From Alphaproteobacteria bacterium (GTDB lineage: Bacteria > Pseudomonadota > Alphaproteobacteria > ATCC43930 > CGMCC-115725), in the NCBI GenBank assembly GCA_019241915.1, contig JAFAWI010000135.1, positions 1 to 6,076 on the forward strand: a stretch of DNA of 6,076 nt, in the 5' to 3' direction. Below the pieces are notes generated by a model that was not told the origin of the DNA, did not search any database, and saw only the letters and a list, made by a program, of their open reading frames with translations. Position 1 is the stretch's first letter; each line of letters opens with the position of its first letter. The position numbers were made by a program, and so were the translations under genes. Of the stretch, positions 1-5,393 are shown piece by piece.

Positions 1-476
1 TGAAGATGCTGGAGCGCATCGGCAACAAGTCGAACATCAAGGAGTTCCTCTCGCTCGTCAAAGACAAGGAACAGCACGAACTCCTGTTTGGCTTCGGCCA
101 CCGCGTCTACAAGAACTACGACCCCCGCGCTCATGTTTTACGCGAGAGCTGTCACGAGGTGCTCGACGAACTCGGCATGAAGGACGAGCCCTTGCTCGAA
201 CTGGCGATGGAGTTGGAAAAGATCGCCCTCAATGACGATTATTTTGTCAAACGGAAATTGTATCCGAACGTCGATTTCTATTCGGGCATTATCTACCGGG
301 CGCTGGGCTTCCCGACCTCGATGTTCACCGTGCTGTTCGCGATCGCCCGGACTGTCGGCTGGATCGCGCAGTGGACCGAGATGCTGGAGGACCCGGAAGC
401 CAAGCTGATGCGGCCGCGCCAGCTGTTCACCGGCTCCGACGAGCGCCACTACGTCCCGATCGGCGAGCGGCACTAA
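1..476 (+). CDS. gltA: Citrate synthase, C-terminal part (5' end outside window)
   Basis: Citrate synthase condenses oxaloacetate and acetyl-CoA to citrate, the entry step of the TCA cycle in the cytoplasm. About 157 C-terminal residues are present, compared with roughly 430 in the full enzyme; the reading frame is open at the left edge. Counting from the Met codon at position 6, the motif GFGHRVYKNYDPR (residues 29-41) carries the substrate-binding His32 and Arg41. LYPNVDFYSG (85-94) carries the catalytic Asp90, equivalent to Asp362 of E. coli GltA. MRPRQLFTG (135-143) carries the C-terminal citrate-binding arginine. The similarity is to the bacterial hexameric GltA type and continues to the natural C-terminus, with a TAA stop at 474-476. 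The first catalytic His lies upstream of the window and cannot be checked. The gene converges on gloA, and the two stop codons are 146 bases apart. No truncation or frameshift is seen. Confidence 0.97.
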   Translation, partial: KMLERIGNKSNIKEFLSLVKDKEQHELLFGFGHRVYKNYDPRAHVLRESCHEVLDELGMKDEPLLELAMELEKIALNDDYFVKRKLYPNVDFYSGIIYRALGFPTSMFTVLFAIARTVGWIAQWTEMLEDPEAKLMRPRQLFTGSDERHYVPIGERH

Positions 477-513
477 CCCCTCACCCTCCCACGGCTTCGC
501 CGCCGGCCCCTCG

Positions 514-528
514 CTCTCCCGCAGTGCG
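514..528 (+). repeat. First unit of a 15-nt direct repeat (514-528 and 568-582)
   Basis: CTCTCCCGCAGTGCG recurs at 568-582 as CTCTCCCGCGGTGCG, with one mismatch and a 54-base offset. In the first unit, CCCGC and GCGGG form a small perfect hairpin at 518-530. In the second unit the right arm has diverged (GCGC in place of GCGGG), so the hairpin is partly lost. This suggests two copies of one element, with the second decayed at this point. Confidence 0.6.
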
Positions 529-591
529 GGCGAGATCAATTGAACGCCGGCGCACGAACATGAATCCCTCTCCCGCGGTGCGCAAGAGGAT

Positions 592-613
592 GGCCATCGT
601 GCCAGCGATGGCC
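592..613. terminator. Perfect 8-bp stem-loop just past the gloA stop; possible bidirectional 3' hairpin
   Basis: GGCCATCG (592-599) and CGATGGCC (606-613) pair perfectly around a 6-nt loop, TGCCAG. The hairpin begins 9 bases beyond the gloA stop codon on the minus strand. No T-run follows on either strand, so it is not a classical intrinsic terminator. It could still protect the 3' end of the lpx operon mRNA or separate convergent transcription. It may also be simply one arm of the intergenic repeat. Confidence 0.35.
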
Positions 614-622
614 GGATGAGGG

Positions 623-1027
623 TTACTTCCGCTCGACCAGCTCGATCTTGTAGCCGTCCGGATCTTCGATAAATGCGATCACCGAACCGCCATGCGCCAT
701 GGGCCCGGCCGGGCGCGGGATCTTGACCCCGGCTTTGGCGAGCTTCTCGCAGGTCGCGTAGACGTCGGGCACGCCGATCGCCAGATGGCCGAACCCGGAG
801 CCGAGCGCGTAAGGCTCGGCCTGCTCCCAGTTGTGGGTGAGCTCGACCACCGTGCTGTTCTCCTCATCGCCGTAACCGACAAAGGCGAGCGTGAATTTGC
901 CGCTCGGATAGTCGCGCTTACGCAGCACCTGCATGCCGAGTTGCTCGGTATAGAAGGCAAGCGACTTGTCGAGGTCCTTGACCCGGATCATCGTGTGCAG
1001 AAAGCGGAACTTGTCGGTGTCGGCCAT
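623..1027 (-). CDS. gloA: Lactoylglutathione lyase (glyoxalase I), VOC superfamily
   Basis: Glyoxalase I isomerises the hemithioacetal of methylglyoxal and glutathione to S-lactoylglutathione, the first step of cytoplasmic methylglyoxal detoxification. The 134-residue protein matches the short E. coli-type GloA from end to end. It has two beta-alpha-beta-beta-beta (VOC) halves, about residues 8-64 and 78-131. All four metal ligands of the Ni/Co-type enzyme are in place: His11 (FLHTM), Glu62 (VVELT), His81 (GFGHLA) and Glu129 (YKIEL), matching His5, Glu56, His74 and Glu122 of E. coli. LAFVGYG (48-53) and EDPDGYKIEL (121-130) are typical family signatures. The ATG start is preceded by a strong AGGAG site 8 nt upstream. 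The gene begins 15 nt after the lpxB stop, so it is probably the last cistron of the lipid A operon. The stop is TAA at 625-623. Confidence 0.95.
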   Translation of the reverse strand: MADTDKFRFLHTMIRVKDLDKSLAFYTEQLGMQVLRKRDYPSGKFTLAFVGYGDEENSTVVELTHNWEQAEPYALGSGFGHLAIGVPDVYATCEKLAKAGVKIPRPAGPMAHGGSVIAFIEDPDGYKIELVERK

Positions 1028-1035
1028 TGCAATTT

Positions 1036-1040
1036 CTCCT
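1036..1040 (-). promoter_or_regulatory. Strong ribosome binding site of gloA
   Basis: On the minus strand AGGAG lies 8 nt before the gloA ATG, inside the 15-nt lpxB-gloA spacer. It is the closest match to the Shine-Dalgarno consensus in the operon. It suggests that gloA is translated independently of lpxB termination. Confidence 0.75.
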
Positions 1041-1042
1041 GG

Positions 1043-2233
1043 CTAGGGCCTCTGCCGCCGGCGTGCGGCGATCGTCTCCAGAACGGCATCCGCGGCTTTT
1101 AGGCTTGGCGACATACCGCCGCCGCCCAAAAGCCGCATCGCCGCATCATAGCCCTCTCGGTGCGCCGCGCGAACCGTCTCATCCTGGATCAAGGTGACGA
1201 GCGTCGCCGCCAGCTTGTCCGGCGTGCAGTCGTCGCGCAGATGTTCGCGAACAAGCTCCCGGCCGAGGATCAAGTTGATGAGATTGACCTGCCGAACCCT
1301 GAGCAAGCGATCGAGCAGCATCTCGGTGACGACGTTGAGCCTATAGGCAATCGCCATTGGCACCCGTGCCATCGCTAGCTCCAGCGCCACCGTACCCGAA
1401 GCCGCCAGCGCCGCCCGGCTGGCGGCAAACGCATCGTACTTGGCCTCGTTGTCGTGGACGACAATCGGCGCGCCCGGCCACTCGCGCACCCCGGCCTCGA
1501 CCAGGCCGGCCACGGTTTGCACGGTCGGTACCGCCACGCGAAAGTCACCCGTCCGCGAGTGCACCAGACGCAGCGCGGCGGCAAAAATCGGCATCAGCCG
1601 CGTCACCTCTCCGGCGCGGCTCCCCGGCAGCACGGTCAGCACCAGCGCTTCGGGCGGGATACCGTGCGCCGCCCGAAAGCGGCCCGCGTCCCCTGCCCCG
1701 GCGCCGCTTTCGATCACCGGGTGTCCGACATAGCTGCACGGCATCTCGGCGCGCTCGAAATACGGCGGTTCGAACGGGAGCAGGGCCAACAGCCGGTCGT
1801 ACCATTGCGCCATTTTCTGTGCGCGTCCGGCGCGCCAAGCCCACACCATCGGCGCGACATAATGGATCAGCGCCGGCCGCTCACTGTGCCGCCGCAGGCT
1901 TTTGGCGATGCGCCAGGTAAAGCTCGAACTGTCGATGGTGACAACGGCGTCGGGTCGCGCCGCGAGGATCGCCGCAGCGGCGGCCCGGATATGACGCAGG
2001 ATCAGCGGCGCGCGCGGCAGCACTTCAACCAGCCCGCCGACCGCCAGGTCCGCCAGCGGCACGAGGCTCTCCACCCCTTGTTCGCGCATGCCCTCGCCCC
2101 CGATCCCGGCGACCCGCAAATCGTCACCGACGCGTCGGCGCAGCGCGGCGATCAGCGCAGCGCCCAGCGCATCCCCCGAAGGCTCGCCGGCGATCACAAA
2201 AATAAACGGCGCCGGCGGCCCGGCCTGGGTCAC
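1043..2233 (-). CDS. lpxB: Lipid-A-disaccharide synthase (GT19 glycosyltransferase)
   Basis: LpxB joins lipid X (2,3-diacylglucosamine-1-phosphate) to UDP-2,3-diacylglucosamine, forming the beta-1,6 lipid A disaccharide phosphate and UDP at the inner face of the cytoplasmic membrane. The product is 396 residues, against 382 in E. coli. Visible family motifs are AGEPSGD (15-21), the IDSSSF segment with Asp101 (100-105), HYVAPMVWAWR (124-134), LLPFEPPYF (151-159), YVGHP (168-172), LPGSRAGEV (202-210), ASGTVALELA (278-287) and NLILGRELV (320-328). The GTG start at 2233-2231 overlaps the lpxI TGA stop in the sequence GTGA. There is no other start ahead of AGEPSGD and no clear Shine-Dalgarno site, so translational coupling to lpxI is likely. 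The stop is TAG at 1045-1043. LpxI makes one of its two substrates, and LpxD makes the other. Confidence 0.97.
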   Translation of the reverse strand: MTQAGPPAPFIFVIAGEPSGDALGAALIAALRRRVGDDLRVAGIGGEGMREQGVESLVPLADLAVGGLVEVLPRAPLILRHIRAAAAAILAARPDAVVTIDSSSFTWRIAKSLRRHSERPALIHYVAPMVWAWRAGRAQKMAQWYDRLLALLPFEPPYFERAEMPCSYVGHPVIESGAGAGDAGRFRAAHGIPPEALVLTVLPGSRAGEVTRLMPIFAAALRLVHSRTGDFRVAVPTVQTVAGLVEAGVREWPGAPIVVHDNEAKYDAFAASRAALAASGTVALELAMARVPMAIAYRLNVVTEMLLDRLLRVRQVNLINLILGRELVREHLRDDCTPDKLAATLVTLIQDETVRAAHREGYDAAMRLLGGGGMSPSLKAADAVLETIAARRRQRP

Positions 2234-3075
2234 GGCGGCCGGACGCCGACCAGGAACAGTCCCGCCCGATCGGCGGCGCGGGTCGCCTCCTCGCGGTCGA
2301 CCAGCAGCGCCGCGCCGGATTCGACAGCGATGCCTTGTAGGCCGGCTTTTGCCGCCAGCGCGACGGTGCGCGGGCCGACCGTCGGCCGATCGACACGCGG
2401 GTCCTGGCCCGGTTTGGCGAGCTTGACCAGGACGCCTCCGGGCCCGCCGCGGCGCAGTGCGGCGCAGCGTTCGATCAGCGCACCGGTTCCCTCGATCGCC
2501 TCGACGCCGAGCACCAGGCCCTGCTGCACGATCACGGCCTGTCCGATATCGAGCGAGCCCATCGCCCGGGCGATCGCGATGCCGCGCGCGATGTCGGCTT
2601 CCGCCTCCGGTCCCGGTTTGAGCACGCCCAACGGTCCCGCGGGGATCGCCGCATCCTCGCCGAGCAGCTCGTGCGCGCCCAGCAGCCGAAACCCCTCGAT
2701 CTCCAATTCCTTGACGATCGCCGACAGGAGCCCGTCATCCCCCAGCATCCGGTAGCCGACCTTAGCGAAGAATTTGGCCGCCCGCCAATCGGGACGGATC
2801 GCGGTCAGCGTCGGACGGCGAATGCTGCCGGCAAGCACGAGCTCGGTAACGTCGTTGCCGCGCAGCAGCCCGAGCCCGGTCGCCGCCGCCCCCATCCGGC
2901 ACCAGGCATGCGGCACACCCTCGACGGTTTTCGCTTCGGCCGCGCCGTCCAGCGCCAGAACAAAGACGTCGCGGCCGCGCGCCAGGCAGCTCTCGATCAG
3001 CCGTCGCGGCAACTCGCCGCCGCCGGCGATAATGCCGAGGGGACCCGTGCCGGTGCCGGCCGCCCTAGCCGCCAT
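2230..3075 (-). CDS. lpxI: UDP-2,3-diacylglucosamine pyrophosphatase, LpxI type
   Basis: LpxI hydrolyses UDP-2,3-diacylglucosamine to lipid X and UMP. It replaces LpxH in most alphaproteobacteria and is unrelated to it; LpxI attacks the beta phosphate. With the start at 3075 the protein has 281 residues, close to Caulobacter LpxI. The N-terminal domain opens with GIIAGGGELP (14-23). The C-terminal catalytic domain contains LDIGQAVIVQQGLVLGVEAIEGT (175-197, only in part diagnostic: GQAV and VEAIEGT) and RVDRPTVG (227-234). Asp229 there corresponds to the catalytic Asp225 of Caulobacter LpxI. The frame is open further upstream to an ATG at 3138, but those 21 residues are arginine-rich and lie over the lpxA 3' end, so I reject that start. 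The chosen ATG overlaps lpxA by 11 nt, and the stop shares GTGA with lpxB. No clear ribosome binding site is seen. Confidence 0.94.
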   Translation of the reverse strand: MAARAAGTGTGPLGIIAGGGELPRRLIESCLARGRDVFVLALDGAAEAKTVEGVPHAWCRMGAAATGLGLLRGNDVTELVLAGSIRRPTLTAIRPDWRAAKFFAKVGYRMLGDDGLLSAIVKELEIEGFRLLGAHELLGEDAAIPAGPLGVLKPGPEAEADIARGIAIARAMGSLDIGQAVIVQQGLVLGVEAIEGTGALIERCAALRRGGPGGVLVKLAKPGQDPRVDRPTVGPRTVALAAKAGLQGIAVESGAALLVDREEATRAADRAGLFLVGVRPP

Positions 3076-3865
3076 TCGCCGGTTTCGGCTGGCAGATCGC
3101 GCGGCTCGAATCCGCCTTGATGAACGCGACCAGGTCATCGACCGGCCCGACCCCGCCGAAACGGCGGGCCACTTCGTCCACCCGCTCGCTGAGGGTGCCG
3201 CCGTCGCCGAACAGGCAATTGTACGCGTTGCGTAGGCTCTGGATTTCGTCGCGACTGAAGCCGCGGCGCTGCATGCCGACGATGTTGATGCCGGTGAGCC
3301 GCGCCCGGTCGCCCATCGCCAGCCCGTACGGGATCACATCGCGCTCCACTCCGGACATGCCGCCGATCATCGCGTGCCGGCCGATGCGGCAGAATTGGTG
3401 GACCGCCGAAAGCCCGCCGAGGATGGCATAATCCTCCATCACCACATGTCCGCCGAGCGTCCCGTTGTTGACGAGGATCACGTGGTCGCCGAGCTGGCAG
3501 TCATGCGCCACATGCGAGCCGACCATCAGCAGGCAATGGTTGCCGATACGGGTCACCATGCCGCCGCCTTCGGTGCCGGGATTGATCGTCACATGCTCGC
3601 GGATCGTGTTGTCGTGGCCGATCTCGAGCGAGGAAGGCTCGCCCTTGTATTTCAGGTCCTGGGTCTCAAAACCGATCGAGGCGAACGGAAATATTCGCGT
3701 CCGCTCGCCAATCTTTGTCCGCCCATCGATCACGACGTGCGATTTGAGGTTCACCCCTGCCGCCAGCTCGACATGCTCGCCGACGACGCAATAGGGGCCT
3801 ATCGTCACCTCGTCGTCGAGTCTGGCGCCGGCAGCGACAATTGCCGTGGGGTGTATCTGAGACAT
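3065..3865 (-). CDS. lpxA: UDP-N-acetylglucosamine 3-O-acyltransferase
   Basis: LpxA transfers a 3-hydroxyacyl chain from acyl-ACP to the 3-OH of UDP-GlcNAc, the first and reversible step of lipid A synthesis in the cytoplasm. The 266-residue protein (E. coli 262) has an N-terminal left-handed beta-helix of hexapeptide repeats (about 1-185) and a C-terminal helical domain (about 190-260), and should be a trimer. The catalytic base is His121 in SHVAHDC, equivalent to E. coli His125. His118, His140 (LGGHV) and His156 (AVHQFC) are also kept, as are Gln69 in TQDLKY and Arg200/Arg201 in the MQRRGFSRDE segment. Gly169 sits where E. coli has the hydrocarbon-ruler Gly173, which permits long (about C14) chains. 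E. coli Glu200 is Val196 here. The ATG start lies 9 nt after the fabZ stop, with no recognisable Shine-Dalgarno site. The stop is TAG at 3067-3065. Confidence 0.97.
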   Translation of the reverse strand: MSQIHPTAIVAAGARLDDEVTIGPYCVVGEHVELAAGVNLKSHVVIDGRTKIGERTRIFPFASIGFETQDLKYKGEPSSLEIGHDNTIREHVTINPGTEGGGMVTRIGNHCLLMVGSHVAHDCQLGDHVILVNNGTLGGHVVMEDYAILGGLSAVHQFCRIGRHAMIGGMSGVERDVIPYGLAMGDRARLTGINIVGMQRRGFSRDEIQSLRNAYNCLFGDGGTLSERVDEVARRFGGVGPVDDLVAFIKADSSRAICQPKPANGG

Positions 3866-3874
3866 CCGGCGGAA

Positions 3875-4345
3875 CTAATTGTCGAGGATCATAGCCGCAA
3901 ACACCGCTTCGGCGCAGAGTTGACCATTGACCTTGGCTTCGCCTTCGAATTTCCAGACATTGCCCCGATTGCGCTGTTTGGTGACATGCACGTGCATGAC
4001 ATCGCCAGGAACCACCGGCCGCCGGAACCTGGCGTTGTCGACACTCATGAAATAAACCAGCTTTCCTTCCGATTCCGGGCCGAGAGTACACACCACCAGC
4101 ACCGCTGCGGTCTGCGCCATCGCCTCGACGATGAGCACTCCCGGCATCACCGGGCGCGCAGGAAAATGTCCGCGAAAATAATACTCGTCGACCGACACAT
4201 TTTTGATTCCGGTGGCGCTCTTGTTCTGCACGACATCGATTACCTTATCGATCATCAGGAACGGGTCCCGATGCGGGATCATCTGCATGATCCGAAGGCG
4301 ATCGATTTCCTGGGCCTCGCCGGGCGAGGCACAATCGGCGGTCAT
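3875..4345 (-). CDS. fabZ: 3-hydroxyacyl-ACP dehydratase FabZ
   Basis: FabZ dehydrates (3R)-hydroxyacyl-ACP to trans-2-enoyl-ACP in type II fatty acid elongation in the cytoplasm. It draws on the same 3-hydroxyacyl-ACP pool as LpxA and LpxD, which explains its place between them. The 156-residue protein (E. coli 151) is a single hot-dog fold. IPHRDPFLMID (23-33) forms the start of the core. The catalytic pair is His60 in FRGHFPARPVMPG (57-69) and Glu74 in LIVEAMAQ (71-78), equivalent to His54 and Glu68 in E. coli. ARFRRPVVPGD (105-115) is also typical. The ATG overlaps the lpxD TGA stop as ATGA, and a good AAGGA site lies 6 nt upstream inside the last lpxD codons. The frame stays open for hundreds of codons upstream, but that part is arginine-rich antisense-like shadow of lpxD. 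The stop is TAG at 3877-3875. Confidence 0.97.
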   Translation of the reverse strand: MTADCASPGEAQEIDRLRIMQMIPHRDPFLMIDKVIDVVQNKSATGIKNVSVDEYYFRGHFPARPVMPGVLIVEAMAQTAAVLVVCTLGPESEGKLVYFMSVDNARFRRPVVPGDVMHVHVTKQRNRGNVWKFEGEAKVNGQLCAEAVFAAMILDN

Positions 4346-5367
4346 CCTTTGTCCTTCTTCCTCGCGAGGCGGTTGATCACCGCAATCTGCCTCCAAAAAG
4401 TGGGCAGCGGGACGGCAGGCGCGCCGATCACGCTCTCGCCCGCAGGGACATCGCGCATCAGCCCGGCTTGAGCGCCGATGCGCGCGCCGCTGCCGATGGT
4501 CAGATGCCCCGCGAAGCCCGCCTGCCCGCCCGCCATGACATAGTCGCCAAGCTTGGTGCTGCCGGAAATCCCGACCTGACCCGCCAAGATGCAGCCGCGG
4601 CCGAGAACGACGTTGTGGCCGATCTGGACCAGGTTGTCGATCATCGAGCCGGCGCCGATGACGGTGTCGTGGCCGGAGCCGCGATCGATCGTGGTGTTGG
4701 CGCCGATATCGACATCGTCGCCGATGATGACTCGGCCGAGTTGCGGGATTTTGACCGCGCCGCCCGGATCGGGCGCAAAACCGAAGCCGGCCTGGCCGAT
4801 GCGGACCCCCGGGTGGAGCACGACGCGCGCGCCGATCAGAGCATGGCTGAGCGTGACATTGGCCGCGATCCGGCAGTCGTCGCCGATCTCCACCCCCGCG
4901 CCGATCACCGTGTTGGCGCCGACCGCGCAACACCGTCCCAGGCGAACCCCGGCTTCGATCACGGCGTGCGGCCCAATCGCGCAATCCTCGGGCACGATCG
5001 CGCTGGGGTCGATGGCGGCGCTGGGGTGACGCCCGGGCTGCGGCGGCATCTGCGGATAGAAAGCCTGTGCCGCCCGCGCGAACGCCTTGTACGGCTCGCG
5101 CGAGATCAGCAGCGCCATGCCCTCGGGAGCGCGCGGCGCCAGCGCCTCGGTGACGAAGGCCGCGCCCGCGGCAGATGTCTCGAAGGCCTCGATGTACTTG
5201 CGGTTGTCGAGAAATGTCACGTCGGCCGGCCCCGCCGTTTCGAGCGGCGCCACATCCTCGATCATTTGCGCCGGATTCGCCGCGTTGCCCAGCCGGGCAC
5301 CGCTTAGCTCCGCCAGGCTCCCCAGCGAATGCGGCCCCGCACGATGGAAGAAGCGGGGGTCGGCCAT
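4342..5367 (-). CDS. lpxD: UDP-3-O-(3-hydroxyacyl)glucosamine N-acyltransferase
   Basis: LpxD transfers a 3-hydroxyacyl chain from acyl-ACP to the 2-amino group of UDP-3-O-acylglucosamine, giving UDP-2,3-diacylglucosamine, the third step of lipid A synthesis. The product is 341 residues, matching E. coli LpxD (341). An N-terminal uridine-binding domain (about 1-115) includes TFLDNRKY (51-58). A left-handed beta-helix of hexapeptide repeats (about 115-318) follows, with IGANTTIDRGSG (221-232) and the catalytic His251 in QIGHNVVLG, equivalent to His239 in E. coli. The C-terminal helix (about 320-341) ends in the basic RKKDKG. The ATG at 5367 is 26 nt after the ompH stop. Only weak Shine-Dalgarno-like sequence precedes it (GGG about 10 nt upstream). 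The frame is open upstream through ompH, but that part reads as Gly/Ala/Arg-rich shadow. The stop overlaps fabZ as ATGA. Confidence 0.97.
   Translation of the reverse strand: MADPRFFHRAGPHSLGSLAELSGARLGNAANPAQMIEDVAPLETAGPADVTFLDNRKYIEAFETSAAGAAFVTEALAPRAPEGMALLISREPYKAFARAAQAFYPQMPPQPGRHPSAAIDPSAIVPEDCAIGPHAVIEAGVRLGRCCAVGANTVIGAGVEIGDDCRIAANVTLSHALIGARVVLHPGVRIGQAGFGFAPDPGGAVKIPQLGRVIIGDDVDIGANTTIDRGSGHDTVIGAGSMIDNLVQIGHNVVLGRGCILAGQVGISGSTKLGDYVMAGGQAGFAGHLTIGSGARIGAQAGLMRDVPAGESVIGAPAVPLPTFWRQIAVINRLARKKDKG
4352..4356 (-). promoter_or_regulatory. Ribosome binding site of fabZ inside the lpxD 3' end
   Basis: AAGGA on the minus strand lies 6 nt before the fabZ ATG. It is embedded in the purine-rich codons for the lpxD C-terminal tail RKKDKG. 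It fixes the fabZ start at 4345 against the much longer open frame upstream. Confidence 0.7.
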
Positions 5368-5393
5368 TCGTCGCGCACCCGGTCGGGCCGCGG

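Larger units (their letters stand above)
477..622. repeat. Palindromic MITE-like intergenic repeat between convergent gltA and gloA
   Basis: The whole spacer between the two convergent stop codons has a repeat-element structure. Its ends are imperfect inverted repeats: with the stop codons included, the left end reads TAACCCCTCACCC and the right end, read on the minus strand, TAACCCTCATCC. Inside are several short hairpins: cggc-ttc-gccg at 492-502, cccgc-agt-gcggg at 518-530, an imperfect cctct...agagg at 567-589, and a perfect 8-bp stem at 592-613. Two segments, 514-528 and 568-582, form a 14/15 identical direct repeat (CTCTCCCGC[A/G]GTGCG). This pyrimidine-rich 'CCCTCTCCCGC...GGATGAGGG' style resembles dispersed intergenic elements that I associate with Bradyrhizobium-like genomes. 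I infer that it is a decayed double copy of such an element. No open reading frame with coding character lies here. Confidence 0.6.

Noticed and set aside
371..619. Plus-strand frame of 82 codons running from gltA into the spacer
   Set aside because: It overlaps the gltA C-terminus out of frame and then reads through the repeat element. The Arg/Pro/Ala-rich product has no visible domain.
1454..2755. Long plus-strand open frame of 433 codons opposite lpxB and lpxI
   Set aside because: It is antisense to two clearly homologous genes. Its translation is rich in Arg, Pro, Ser and His with no recognisable motif, as expected for a shadow frame in high-GC DNA.
4480..5020. Recurring GCCGAT/GGCGCCGAT words looking like a DNA repeat array
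   Set aside because: They encode the [Ile/Val]-Gly hexapeptide repeats of the LpxD left-handed beta-helix. Spacing follows the protein repeat, so no separate DNA repeat is needed to explain them.
3374..5307. Two plus-strand open frames (3374-4471 and 4468-5307) that overlap by ATGA like a gene pair
   Set aside because: Both lie opposite lpxA, fabZ and lpxD. Their Asp/His/Arg-rich products mirror the complement of hexapeptide-repeat codons, so the neat overlap is coincidence.
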